Source: Ruminiclostridium sufflavum DSM 19573
GTDB lineage: Bacteria > Bacillota > Clostridia > Acetivibrionales > DSM-1351
NCBI RefSeq assembly: GCF_003208175.1
Contig: NZ_QKMR01000008.1
Coordinates: 1-64,000, forward strand
Direction of reading: 5' to 3'
Length of the DNA stretch: 64,000 nt
Shown: positions 54,646 to 63,013 of the stretch, one piece after another
Layout: every line of letters begins with the position of its first letter
Numbering within the stretch: position 1 is the stretch's first letter
Translations under genes and position numbers: made by a program
Notes under the pieces: model-generated
Told to the model about the DNA's origin: nothing
What the model saw: the letters and a program-made list of their open reading frames with translations, nothing else
Database searches by the model: none

Positions 54646-54680
54646 GAATGCACTTACACCGATTATGTGCAAGTGCATTC
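54646..54680 (-). other. 14-pair stem-loop after the binding-protein gene
   Basis: Minus-strand GAATGCACTTGCAC, loop ATAATCG, GTGTAAGTGCATTC pairs fully with one G-U. No U-run follows. Such hairpins after solute-binding-protein genes often stabilise the upstream mRNA and raise expression relative to downstream genes. Confidence 0.6.
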
Positions 54681-54689
54681 TTAGTTACA

Positions 54690-56003
54690 TTATTTTTGAT
54701 TCTTATCGTTGTACCAATTTGCAACAGTGTCTAACTCGGTTTTTGCATCCTTGCCGTTAAATAATACATTCTGCGCTGCCTGAACCAGCTTGACGGACAA
54801 TTCCGAATAATCGGCAGGGTAAAATTCAACCTTTCCCTTGCTAGCGTATTCATTCCATGAAACCAGCTCTTCATAGTTAGACATAGCCTTTATTTCAGCA
54901 TCATCATAGGCTGATTTTACAGCCGGAAGAACATTTGCCTTCAGCCATTTAACCTGATTATCTTTTGTATAGAAGGTCTTGATAAAATCAAATGCCGCAT
55001 CTGTATTCTTACAGAATTTACCTATACCTAAGCTTTGACCTGCAACCACTGCCGGGCTTGGCTCATTATCCTTAAAGCCTAGCATTGGAGCAGATTTGAT
55101 TTTGTCATTTAATTCAGAGCCTCTTATAGTAGCTGCTCTTTGAGTACCTGCATTGCAGGACAATATTGTTCCTGCCTTGAAGGCATCAACCACTTCATCA
55201 ACACCCAAGCTTAAAGTAGTTTTATCCATTGCCTTTGAATCAATAAGGCTCTTCATATAGTTTAGAACCTGAACGCCTTCATCGCTATTGAACACTGCTT
55301 TTCCCGAGTCATCAAAAATTGCTCCTCCTGCTGAACGTATGAAGGGAATAAATGATTCCATAAAGCTTGCGCTATTCGAACCATCTGACAATCCTATAAC
55401 AAAACCCTGGGCCAAAGCAGTCGACTGAGCACCTGCCAGTGAAGACAATTCACCAAGTGACTTTGGTACATCCTTAAAAATGTCGCTTCTGTACCAGAAT
55501 ACAAATGTTCTGCTCTCCCACGGAAGAGTATAGATTTCATTATTAATCTTCAAGCTGTCGGCAGTATATGTGTATCCTTCAATTGTAGGAATAAATTCCT
55601 CGGCATACTTTGTCATTGGCTGAATAGTTCCGCCTGCAATATGCTGTTTCAGCATATCTGTGTATACATTGACAATATCCGGACCTGTACCGGCTGCCGC
55701 CGCCTGTATAGCCTGCGCTTCAAACTTACTGTAATGGATGCTTTCAACCTTTACCTTGCTGCCCATTGTATTATTAGCATTGTAGCTGTCAACAATATCC
55801 TTTAATACAATATTTCTCGGATCATCCTTTGATTCGGGATTCAAAAAAATCCACAAGGTCAAATCCGATCCTTTTACGTCAGAACCTGATGATGTTTTAT
55901 TTGCACTTGTTCCGCCGCTTTCTTCAGTACTTGCTGTATTACCGCAAGCTGTCATACTAAAGACAAGTGCTAATGAGATCATTGCAATAACAAATCTTTT
56001 CAT
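54690..56003 (-). CDS. ABC transporter extracellular solute-binding lipoprotein (family 1)
   Basis: The 437-residue lipoprotein has the lipobox SMTACGN after a short signal sequence, then a serine/threonine linker and a MalE-like domain (DLTLWIFLNPE, AQAIQAAAAGTGPDIVNVYT, YTLPWESRTFVFWYRSDIF). It delivers an oligosaccharide or other carbohydrate to the two CUT1 permeases encoded upstream. No ATPase gene is in the operon; CUT1 systems often share a genome-encoded MsmK-type ATPase. Confidence 0.95.
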   Translation of the reverse strand: MKRFVIAMISLALVFSMTACGNTASTEESGGTSANKTSSGSDVKGSDLTLWIFLNPESKDDPRNIVLKDIVDSYNANNTMGSKVKVESIHYSKFEAQAIQAAAAGTGPDIVNVYTDMLKQHIAGGTIQPMTKYAEEFIPTIEGYTYTADSLKINNEIYTLPWESRTFVFWYRSDIFKDVPKSLGELSSLAGAQSTALAQGFVIGLSDGSNSASFMESFIPFIRSAGGAIFDDSGKAVFNSDEGVQVLNYMKSLIDSKAMDKTTLSLGVDEVVDAFKAGTILSCNAGTQRAATIRGSELNDKIKSAPMLGFKDNEPSPAVVAGQSLGIGKFCKNTDAAFDFIKTFYTKDNQVKWLKANVLPAVKSAYDDAEIKAMSNYEELVSWNEYASKGKVEFYPADYSELSVKLVQAAQNVLFNGKDAKTELDTVANWYNDKNQK

Positions 56004-56021
56004 TTTTAATCTCCTTTGTCC

Positions 56022-56120
56022 TTTAAATTATTATTAAAGCATAAGCTCTAATTTAATATTAACCTTTTACTTCAAATTATAATTAAAGCATACGTTCTAA
56101 TTCATTATTAACCTTTTACT
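56022..56120. repeat. Tandem duplication of about 50 bp at the permease 3' end
   Basis: Two adjacent units (56022-56071 and 56072-56120) each read about AAATTATNATTAAAGCATANG, then TTATTAACCTTTTACT, with roughly 85 percent identity by eye. The right unit contains the permease stop codon and its last codons. The left unit is the duplicated copy in the intergenic gap before the binding-protein gene. Confidence 0.7.
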
Positions 56121-56962
56121 GCTCCGGCAGCCATTCCATCCACAAACTTTCTTTGCAGGAGGACAAATAAAATAATTATAGGAATAATTGTAATCATAAC
56201 CGCAGAAAGTAACTCTCCCCACTGAACCCCATATTGTGTTATATAAGAATAAAGTCCTACCGATACAGTTCTGAGCTCTTCCTTTGTTACAAAGGTAAAT
56301 GATACCAAAAAATCATTCCATACATACACCGCTGTCAGCAATGCACTTGATACAATTCCGGGCTGAGACATAGGAATTACTATTGTATAAAAAGTCCGAA
56401 GCCTTGTGCAGCCGTCAATCATCGCAGCCTCCTCAATAGCTATTGGAACCGAATCAAAGAAGCCTTTCAGTATCCATGTCAGCATTGGGGTTCTCCATGA
56501 AGTATATACCAGCACCAGCATAAAACCGGTATTATATATTCCTGCCTTTACACCCATAATATAAAGCGGTATAAGCAGGGCTACAGCAGGGACCATGCTT
56601 GTCATCAATATTCCGAACATCATCTGTTCCTTAAACTTAATGTTAAAGCGTGAAATTGCATATGCAGCATGTCCGGCTATAATAGTGGAAGCCAAGATAC
56701 ATAAAAAAGTTACCAGACAGCTGTTTTTAAAGTATGTTGTAAAATTAGATAAAAAGATTACCTTGTAAAAATTAGATAAATCTAGCTTCTCAGGAAAAAT
56801 TGTAGGCGGAAATCTGTTAATCTCTCCTGTTCCCTTAAGTGACGTTATAAGTCCCCAAATAATAGGAGTTATTGTAACTAAAATAAACAAAATCAATACC
56901 AGATACGTCAATAAAATATAAATACTGAATTTTTTCTTTCCCGTAGCATAACTTCCTGCCAT
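56108..56962 (-). CDS. CUT1 ABC transporter permease (MalG type)
   Basis: The 284-residue membrane protein has about six helices and the EAA-type loop AAMIDGCTRLRTFYTIVIPM. It closes with the MAAGAVKG C-terminus common in MalG-like carbohydrate permeases. It forms the channel with the permease encoded just upstream. Confidence 0.95.
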   Translation of the reverse strand: MAGSYATGKKKFSIYILLTYLVLILFILVTITPIIWGLITSLKGTGEINRFPPTIFPEKLDLSNFYKVIFLSNFTTYFKNSCLVTFLCILASTIIAGHAAYAISRFNIKFKEQMMFGILMTSMVPAVALLIPLYIMGVKAGIYNTGFMLVLVYTSWRTPMLTWILKGFFDSVPIAIEEAAMIDGCTRLRTFYTIVIPMSQPGIVSSALLTAVYVWNDFLVSFTFVTKEELRTVSVGLYSYITQYGVQWGELLSAVMITIIPIIILFVLLQRKFVDGMAAGAVKG

Positions 56963-56985
56963 TATCTGTTACCTTCTTTCTTAGA

Positions 56986-57873
56986 CTAGTCTTTTTTTCT
57001 AAGTGTTTTCATATAAAATATACTGAATAACATATTGAGGACAAGTATAATAATACTGCTCGCAGAGCCGTACCCCAGATGCCAGTATTCAAATCCTTCT
57101 TTAAAAGCCAGCACACTCATTGTCTGGGTAGCATTGAACGGTCCTCCTGATGTCAATGTATAAACCAGAGTTACCATATTAAAGTATTCCATGCTCTGAA
57201 GCACAACAGTCGTCAGTATTATGGGCTTCAATAACGGCAGCGTTATTTTGAAAAATGTCTGAAGCCTTGTTGCGCCGTCTACCTGTGCAGCTTCATACAC
57301 ATCCGCTGATATGGACTGTAAGGCCGCAAGGATAAGGATTAATACAATCGGAAATGAATTCCAAACATTTGCTAAAACAACAGTAAACTTTGCTGCCAAG
57401 GGTGTATTGAAGAAATCAATCTTTTGACCCGTAAGAGAGTAATATATATAACTTACAGGTCCATAATTACTGTTAAGCAGCCACTTCCACAGCAGAGCTG
57501 TAACTGTCTGAGACAAAACCCAGGGAATAATAACCAGCGTCCTGATAAAAGTACGTCCTGCTATTTTTTGATTCAGCAATACAGCGCATATTGTTCCTAT
57601 CGGAATAACCAGAAGCAAAGACATTAAAACATAAGAAATAGAATTGAATATCGCACTCCAGCCTTTGACTGATCCCAGAATCTCCCTGTAATACTTTAAG
57701 CCTATAAACTCCTTTATCTGTGCATACTCTGTGGCATGCAGACTTGTATTAACAGCATATATTATAGGCAATACAGTCATGCACAATATCAAAATAATTG
57801 CCGGTGCCAAGAAAATAACTGATAATATCTTTTCTTCATTTCGTTTCTTGTTTAATTTAATTACCCCATTCAT
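56986..57873 (-). CDS. CUT1 ABC transporter permease (MalF type)
   Basis: The 295-residue membrane protein has about six helices, FLAPAIILILCMTVLPIIYA near the N-terminus and the EAA loop EAAQVDGATRLQTFFKITLP. It partners the MalG-type permease 24 bp downstream and the binding protein. Confidence 0.95.
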   Translation of the reverse strand: MNGVIKLNKKRNEEKILSVIFLAPAIILILCMTVLPIIYAVNTSLHATEYAQIKEFIGLKYYREILGSVKGWSAIFNSISYVLMSLLLVIPIGTICAVLLNQKIAGRTFIRTLVIIPWVLSQTVTALLWKWLLNSNYGPVSYIYYSLTGQKIDFFNTPLAAKFTVVLANVWNSFPIVLILILAALQSISADVYEAAQVDGATRLQTFFKITLPLLKPIILTTVVLQSMEYFNMVTLVYTLTSGGPFNATQTMSVLAFKEGFEYWHLGYGSASSIIILVLNMLFSIFYMKTLRKKD

Positions 57874-57906
57874 TATAGATACCTTCCTCCTGCCATTAGC
57901 TATTAT

Positions 57907-58836
57907 CTAATCTAAATATTGTTTTATCAATTTTTGCGATATTTTATTCAGTGCAGCTATTTCTTTTTTAAATGTTTCCGAAAGGCCCGAAGCTTCTTTA
58001 ACCCTGCTGAAAGTCGATATAGGTATATTTTCAAATGTTTTCAGGTAATATTTGGCATTCACAGGATAATACTGGCGTTCAATCAAGGATGTAATTGCAA
58101 GCATATCCGACAAATCCTCTGCCTTTACCTTTTCATAATTTTTACAAAGCCAAGCATATAAGGAAGGATGAAAGTTGGCCATAACCCCGCTGTATCCTGT
58201 CGCACCATCCCTTAGAGATTCCAGCAGTGTTGAACTGTTAGCATTATACAGCTTCAGGCTGCTTCCTTTTATTGCTTCTAATTTCTGCCGGATTTCTTCT
58301 GCATCACAGCAGGTATCCTTAAGGAAGAAAAACCTTCCAGTTTCAGCACACCATTTTATGTTTTCAATGGAAAGAAGCCTTTTATATGGATAAGGGCATT
58401 CATAGAAACCTAATGGTATATCTGTTTTTAATTCTTTCAGCAGCTTTTTACAATTATCCAGCCAAATCTCATCACTTTCATCCTCTCGGGCAAGACGGTT
58501 GGTTATTAAAATCATTGCATCAATACCCGTTTTAGAAATTTCATTAATTTCTGCCACCTGATCCTCAAAGGAATCAGATATATGTCCGGAAGCTATTACC
58601 GGAACTCTTCCGGCTGCTGCCTTCACAACACTTCTCGAAAGCTCGATCCTCTCCTCAAGACTGAGATTAAACATCTCACTTGACTGGCAAACTGCAAAAA
58701 GTCCGGATACTCCCTCCTTAATATACCAATCTACCAGCTCCTTCAGTGCATTAAAGTCTATCTCCTGCTTTTCATTATAAGGAGTCAGCATTACCGGCCA
58801 AACTCCACCAGGGAAATTATTATTCACCTTTTTCAC
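57907..58836 (-). CDS. Dihydrodipicolinate synthase/N-acetylneuraminate lyase family aldolase
   Basis: The 309-residue TIM-barrel protein has the Schiff-base lysine in FFLKDTC, the YECP segment (family YxxP with catalytic tyrosine) and the entry GGVWPVMLTPYN. The canonical GTTGE loop is CQSSE here, so it is not a housekeeping DapA. Members cleave or form 2-oxo-acids by aldol chemistry. As first gene after the IclR operator it probably cleaves a sugar acid imported by the CUT1 system; the substrate is unknown. Confidence 0.92.
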   Translation of the reverse strand: MKKVNNNFPGGVWPVMLTPYNEKQEIDFNALKELVDWYIKEGVSGLFAVCQSSEMFNLSLEERIELSRSVVKAAAGRVPVIASGHISDSFEDQVAEINEISKTGIDAMILITNRLAREDESDEIWLDNCKKLLKELKTDIPLGFYECPYPYKRLLSIENIKWCAETGRFFFLKDTCCDAEEIRQKLEAIKGSSLKLYNANSSTLLESLRDGATGYSGVMANFHPSLYAWLCKNYEKVKAEDLSDMLAITSLIERQYYPVNAKYYLKTFENIPISTFSRVKEASGLSETFKKEIAALNKISQKLIKQYLD

Positions 58837-58871
58837 TCCATTTCAAGATTATTTGCTCTAGCATATTATCA

Positions 58872-58888
58872 GTTCTATAATATAGAAC
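58872..58888. promoter_or_regulatory. IclR operator in front of the aldolase operon
   Basis: GTTCTATAATATAGAAC is a perfect 17-bp palindrome around a central base, 36 bases before the aldolase start codon. A near-identical site lies upstream of the iclR gene at 59729-59745. Confidence 0.75.
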
Positions 58889-58906
58889 TTGGTTCTTGCC
58901 ACTTGC

Positions 58907-58946
58907 GTTAATTAAACTTAGATATATATATCTAAGTTTAATTAAC
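58907..58946. repeat. Perfect 40-bp palindrome between iclR and the aldolase gene
   Basis: GTTAATTAAACTTAGATATA is followed by its exact reverse complement. It begins nine bases after the iclR stop codon. No U-run follows on the minus strand, so it is an atypical terminator at best, or a cruciform or binding site. Confidence 0.65.
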
Positions 58947-58954
58947 CTCTAATT

Positions 58955-59713
58955 TTAAATTCTTCTTTCGATTTTTTGAATATACCTTTTTTCCAATTCT
59001 GCTACTTCCAGAATAAAACTGTCAGTAAACTTCAACGACGCTCCGCTGACACTCATAGCCGCAACAACCTGACGCTGCGAATCAAAGATAGGCAAGGCCA
59101 CACATTTTACGCCAAACTCATGCTCCATATTATCAATTGCATAGCCTCTGACTCTTGTCACTTGAAGCTCCTCGCGCAAAACCCTTTTATCTATAATAGT
59201 ATTTTCAGTAAACCTTACAAAATCCTGCACCAGATAATCCAAAATAAACCTTTCCGGCATATTGGCCAGCATTGCCTTGCCGATTCCGGTACAATACATA
59301 GCAGCTCTTTCACCAAATAAGGTTCTCATCAAATGAGTCGCCTGTGCAGGATATGTTGCCTCAAGATAAAGCACCTCACCACGATGCGGAACTGCTAAAT
59401 AAACATTTTCATTCGTTATGTTAGCAAGCTCCTGCATATACGGCTGGGCAATTTTTGAAATTGCAAAGGTATCCCCCAACGCCCTGCTTAAATCAAAAAT
59501 CCCTATTCCAAGACTGTACTTTCCTGTTTCCTCATCCTGTTCCACATACCCCATTTGCCTGTATGTGTCCAAGATGTTATGCACATTACTTTTGTACAGT
59601 CCAAGAGTTTCACTAATCTCAGTCACACCCAGCTTTGGCTTTTTTACGAAGCAATTAAGCACTTCTATTGCCTTTTGAAGACTTTTGATTTTTACTTCTT
59701 GGTTTTCATTCAT
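58955..59713 (-). CDS. IclR-family transcriptional regulator
   Basis: The 252-residue protein starts at the ATG at 59713 behind AAGGTGGGG. A frame 22 codons longer would place the operator inside the coding region, so the shorter start is preferred. The winged helix is QKAIEVLNCFVKKPKLGVTE with YKSNVHNILDTYRQMG. The effector domain shows RGEVLYLEATYPAQATHLM, GERAAMYCTGIGKAMLA and VAAMSVSGASLKF. It probably represses or activates both itself and the aldolase/ABC operon through the matching palindromes. Confidence 0.95.
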   Translation of the reverse strand: MNENQEVKIKSLQKAIEVLNCFVKKPKLGVTEISETLGLYKSNVHNILDTYRQMGYVEQDEETGKYSLGIGIFDLSRALGDTFAISKIAQPYMQELANITNENVYLAVPHRGEVLYLEATYPAQATHLMRTLFGERAAMYCTGIGKAMLANMPERFILDYLVQDFVRFTENTIIDKRVLREELQVTRVRGYAIDNMEHEFGVKCVALPIFDSQRQVVAAMSVSGASLKFTDSFILEVAELEKRYIQKIERRI

Positions 59714-59728
59714 TTTTAGCCCCACCTT

Positions 59729-59745
59729 GTTCTGTATTGTAGAAC
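59729..59745. promoter_or_regulatory. IclR operator in front of its own gene
   Basis: GTTCTGTATTGTAGAAC has perfect GTTCT/AGAAC arms and matches the site at 58872-58888 in 14 of 17 positions. It lies 15 bases before the iclR ATG. A third GTTCT half-site follows at about 59749. Confidence 0.7.
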
Positions 59746-59913
59746 GCAGTTCTTTATTTCTATGAACCAATTTTAACATAGGTTTATTATATATGCAATT
59801 ACTTATAAAAATTTTTATAAAATTTTTATAAGTTGCAATTCTATTAGTAAGGCTACCCGAAAGCAGTACTCTAATTACAAGCCTTCACCTCTCTGCTGTA
59901 CCGCAATTCAGCC

Positions 59914-60546
59914 TCATGCCCTCTCCTCCTGCAGCTTACGAGCCTCCACATACGTTATCGGAAAATCAGCCTTTAATACTTGTTTTCGTTCTATGACAAA
60001 TCCATTTTGAATCAAAAAATCGCAGTATTCTCTCTGTGTCCATTTATGAAAGGCTTTGAAGCCTAATCTTTCCATCAGTGCCGCTTTTATTATCCCGGCT
60101 TTGTCGTTATCTGCATGAGTAAACGTAGGAGCTATCAATACCCCGTCCTTTTTTAAAACACGTTGAATATTCTGAAGCGCCAGTTCCGGCTTAGGCATAA
60201 TGTGAAGCGCATTTGAAATAATCACACAATCGAAGCTCTCATCCTCATATGACAATTTACATGCATCCTGTACCGTAAAATTCACATTTTCAGGCACTTT
60301 TTTCTTTTTTGCCGCCGCTATCATCTGAGGTGAAAAATCCGTTGCCTCAATATAATGAACCTTATCTGCAACGGCTAAAGAGATTAAGCCTGTTCCGGTT
60401 GCAAGCTCCAGAACCTTCATACCCTTAGTTAATTTTGAGCCAATCAAGTCATACATTTCGCTGTAGGCAGTTTTGTCTTTTTTCATAAAAATATCGTACA
60501 ACCTTGAAAAATGATTCCAAAATCTTTGATTTGTATAATCTTTCAT
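59914..60546 (-). CDS. Class I SAM-dependent methyltransferase
   Basis: The 210-residue protein has SAM motif I VLELATGTGLISLAVA, YIEATDFSPQMIAAA, and the post-motifs FDCVIISNALHIM and LKKDGVLIAPTF of the UbiE/Methyltransf_11 group. The substrate is unknown. It is divergent from the TetR-MATE pair and may be under the same operator, which would link it to a resistance or detoxification response. Confidence 0.92.
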   Translation of the reverse strand: MKDYTNQRFWNHFSRLYDIFMKKDKTAYSEMYDLIGSKLTKGMKVLELATGTGLISLAVADKVHYIEATDFSPQMIAAAKKKKVPENVNFTVQDACKLSYEDESFDCVIISNALHIMPKPELALQNIQRVLKKDGVLIAPTFTHADNDKAGIIKAALMERLGFKAFHKWTQREYCDFLIQNGFVIERKQVLKADFPITYVEARKLQEERA

Positions 60547-60716
60547 TTTAACCTCCGAGCTTTCAAATACGGACAGCCTAATGAAAGAGCTTATGCCCTT
60601 CCAACTTTATTATAGTTCAATATTTCCCACTGTCAAGCAGGCTATACATTGTATTCTCTCTGTCTATATTTATCTGAAGTATTTATTGGCCTCTGCCTCC
60701 TATATATTCTATATCA

Positions 60717-60745
60717 TTGACAAAATAAAAAAAACATGATATATT
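60717..60745 (+). promoter_or_regulatory. Sigma-A promoter of the TetR-MATE genes
   Basis: Plus-strand TTGACA (60717-60722), exactly 17 bases, TATATT (60740-60745). The palindromic operator begins at the -10 element. Confidence 0.75.
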
Positions 60746-60778
60746 CGTAACGGTGTTATATAACACTGTTACGAATAT
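60741..60778. promoter_or_regulatory. TetR operator palindrome
   Basis: This 38-bp inverted repeat has a single mismatched pair. The left arm reads ATATTCGTAACGGTGTTAT. It covers the -10 element and start site of the tetR promoter and lies between the divergent methyltransferase and tetR genes. Confidence 0.75.
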
Positions 60779-60797
60779 TAAAATTGAAGGTGAAGCT

Positions 60798-61415
60798 ATG
60801 GCAAAACAGATAGAGGGTGTTACAGACACCTTACTATTATGTGCAAAAAATGAATTTTTAGAAAAAAGCTTTAAAGATGCTTCCTTGCGTGTCATTGCAG
60901 AAAATGCGGGTACAAGTACAAGCTCCATATATACAAGATTTAAGGATAAAGCAGGATTATTTAATGCTATTGTAAAATCAACAGCTGATAATTTTTATCA
61001 AAGATACCAAGAAGAACTTGATATCTTTGATAAAATGGCTCCTATGAATTGGTATGAAATGCTGGAATATACAGATAATCAGCAGAATATGCTGATTGAT
61101 ATGATTTATGATGATTTTTCTGCTTTTAAGCTGCTGGTATGTCATGCCGAAGGGACAGTATTTTCTGATTTCATAAATAATATAGTTGAATATGATGTGA
61201 AATACACCATTAAATATATCGAATCAATAGGCAACAATGCAATTGCCTTAAAACGCCTTACACCGGAGCTCTTGCATATGCTGTGCAGCTCTTATTGGTC
61301 AGGGCTTTTTGAAATAGTAGTCCATGATATGAGCAAGGAGGCTGCAAATGTGTATTTTCACCGGCTGAAACGCTTCTTCAGATGCGGCTGGCAGGATATT
61401 TTCAGCGGCGGTTAA
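60798..61415 (+). CDS. TetR-family transcriptional regulator
   Basis: The 205-residue regulator starts at the ATG at 60798 (AAGGTG five bases upstream). The frame from 60753 would begin inside the operator. The N-terminal helix-turn-helix is LRVIAENAGTSTSSIYTRF with KDKAGLFNAIV. The helical C-terminal domain should bind an inducer. It is followed by a MATE exporter on the same strand and probably represses it. Confidence 0.94.
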   Translation: MAKQIEGVTDTLLLCAKNEFLEKSFKDASLRVIAENAGTSTSSIYTRFKDKAGLFNAIVKSTADNFYQRYQEELDIFDKMAPMNWYEMLEYTDNQQNMLIDMIYDDFSAFKLLVCHAEGTVFSDFINNIVEYDVKYTIKYIESIGNNAIALKRLTPELLHMLCSSYWSGLFEIVVHDMSKEAANVYFHRLKRFFRCGWQDIFSGG

Positions 61416-61463
61416 CTTTGGAATTATATTAATAAGCTTTAAAATCTTTTCAATGTAATAAAA

Positions 61464-61485
61464 TAGGCGGTTCTGAAGCCGCCTA
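61464..61485. other. GC-rich hairpin between tetR and the MATE gene
   Basis: TAGGCGG and CCGCCTA pair across an eight-base loop, with A-runs on both sides on the plus strand. On the minus strand it is followed by TTTTATT, so it fits a minus-direction terminator better than a plus one. It may also act as an attenuator. Confidence 0.45.
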
Positions 61486-61533
61486 AAAATAAAAAATGCA
61501 GTTAGCCTCAACTAACTAAAGGAGGATTTTTTT

Positions 61534-62943
61534 ATGGTGCAAGTTAAAGATACACGGACAAAACTAATTACTGAGAAACCTTTCAGACTGATGCTTTCTC
61601 TTAGTCTGCCGGCAATTATAGGTATGGTGGTAATTGGTCTTTATAACTTTATTGATGCTGTGTTCGTAGGACAGATGATTTCACCTCAGGCAATGGGAGC
61701 TGTAACAGTATCGTACCCTTTTACGCTGGTCAACAGCGCCATCGCCACATTGATAGGTGTAGGCTCTGCTTCGGTGTTATCCAGAGCTATCGGCAAAAAG
61801 GAGCAATCAACAATCGATAAAATCATGGGCAATCTGATTATGAGTGTATTGCTGCTTTCGGTAGCAGTTACTGTCTTAGGGATGATATTTACACGTCAGA
61901 TTTTGATTTTATCCGGCGCAAAGGGCGAAATCCTTGAAAATGCCGTAATTTATCTCCGTATCATTTTCGCAGGCTCTATATTCGTAAACTTTTCACAGGC
62001 CGCTAATATGGTAATGCGTGGAGAAGGGCTTCTCAAACGTGCAATGCTTATTATGGGAGCAGGAGCTGTACTGAACATCATACTTGCTCCGATAATGATA
62101 AGCATTACCCACAGCGTTTCCGGCGCCGCTTACGCAACTGTTACAGCACAGGTGACACAGGCTGTCATCACCCTTTGGTATTTTCTAAAGAAAAGCAAAA
62201 ATGTCGGCATTCATGCCATCCGTATAGATAAAGCACTCATACCCGAGGTTCTTTCTGTTGGCATATCGGCAATGCTTATGCAATTAATGCAGCTTATCCA
62301 GCAGACGATCATGTATAACACAGCGGCAAGCTACGGCGGAAACGAATGGCAGATTATATTAGGGGCATGCCTCAGAATACAAGCCTTTGCATTTATTCCG
62401 CTATGGGGAATCAGTCAGGGCTTCCAGCCTGCGATAGGCACAAACTACGGAGCAAAAGAATATTTACGTGTCAAAAAAATTACAAGAACCTTTATTATAG
62501 GTGCGACCGTCTTTTCCCTGCTTTTTTATATCCCGGTTATGGCCTTTCCTCAAGCTATGCTGTCAATGTTTATTACTGAAGCAGGTACTGCTCAAATGGG
62601 AGTTGGAAGCTTGAGATTGTTCTTTTCAACTTACATTTTGCTTGGAGTAATGATTTTATCCATCACTCTATTCCAGTCACTTGGAAAAGGAGGTATTGCC
62701 GCAATCCTGACACTGCTTAGGCAGATGGTGTTCTTCATTCCTCTTGCCCTTATTCTCCCTGGTGTCGGCAGCCTGGGCATCCATGGTGTATTTCTGGCAC
62801 CTGTTCTTACAGATATCGGGGTTCTTGTTTTATCTTCAATTTTGATTGCTAAAGTATTTATCAAAATGAATACCTTTAAAAGCTCGAATTATACAAATAT
62901 ATCAGAGAACCAAGTAATCTGTCCGGCGCAAAAAAACAGCTGA
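61534..62943 (+). CDS. MATE-family efflux pump (MepA-like)
   Basis: The 469-residue membrane protein has about twelve helices: LSLPAIIGMVVIGLYNFID, FVGQMISPQAMGAVTVSYPF, GSASVLSRAIGK, and in the second half ACLRIQAFAFIPLWGISQGF. The arrangement fits MepA-type exporters of cationic drugs. AAAGGAGG precedes the ATG. Control by the upstream TetR regulator is likely. Confidence 0.95.
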   Translation: MVQVKDTRTKLITEKPFRLMLSLSLPAIIGMVVIGLYNFIDAVFVGQMISPQAMGAVTVSYPFTLVNSAIATLIGVGSASVLSRAIGKKEQSTIDKIMGNLIMSVLLLSVAVTVLGMIFTRQILILSGAKGEILENAVIYLRIIFAGSIFVNFSQAANMVMRGEGLLKRAMLIMGAGAVLNIILAPIMISITHSVSGAAYATVTAQVTQAVITLWYFLKKSKNVGIHAIRIDKALIPEVLSVGISAMLMQLMQLIQQTIMYNTAASYGGNEWQIILGACLRIQAFAFIPLWGISQGFQPAIGTNYGAKEYLRVKKITRTFIIGATVFSLLFYIPVMAFPQAMLSMFITEAGTAQMGVGSLRLFFSTYILLGVMILSITLFQSLGKGGIAAILTLLRQMVFFIPLALILPGVGSLGIHGVFLAPVLTDIGVLVLSSILIAKVFIKMNTFKSSNYTNISENQVICPAQKNS

Positions 62944-62968
62944 CAGAATTTTGTCATTTTAATTTAAC

Positions 62969-63013
62969 CAGATAAGAGAACAGGGCGATATCACCGCCCT
63001 GTTCTCTTATCTG
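62969..63013. terminator. Bidirectional 19-pair hairpin between convergent genes
   Basis: CAGATAAGAGAACAGGGCG (62969-62987) pairs perfectly with its complement at 62995-63013 across a seven-base loop. It separates the MATE gene from the opposing PEP-synthase-like gene, and the latter's stop codon lies within the stem. No strong U-run is present, so termination would rely on stem strength. Confidence 0.6.
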
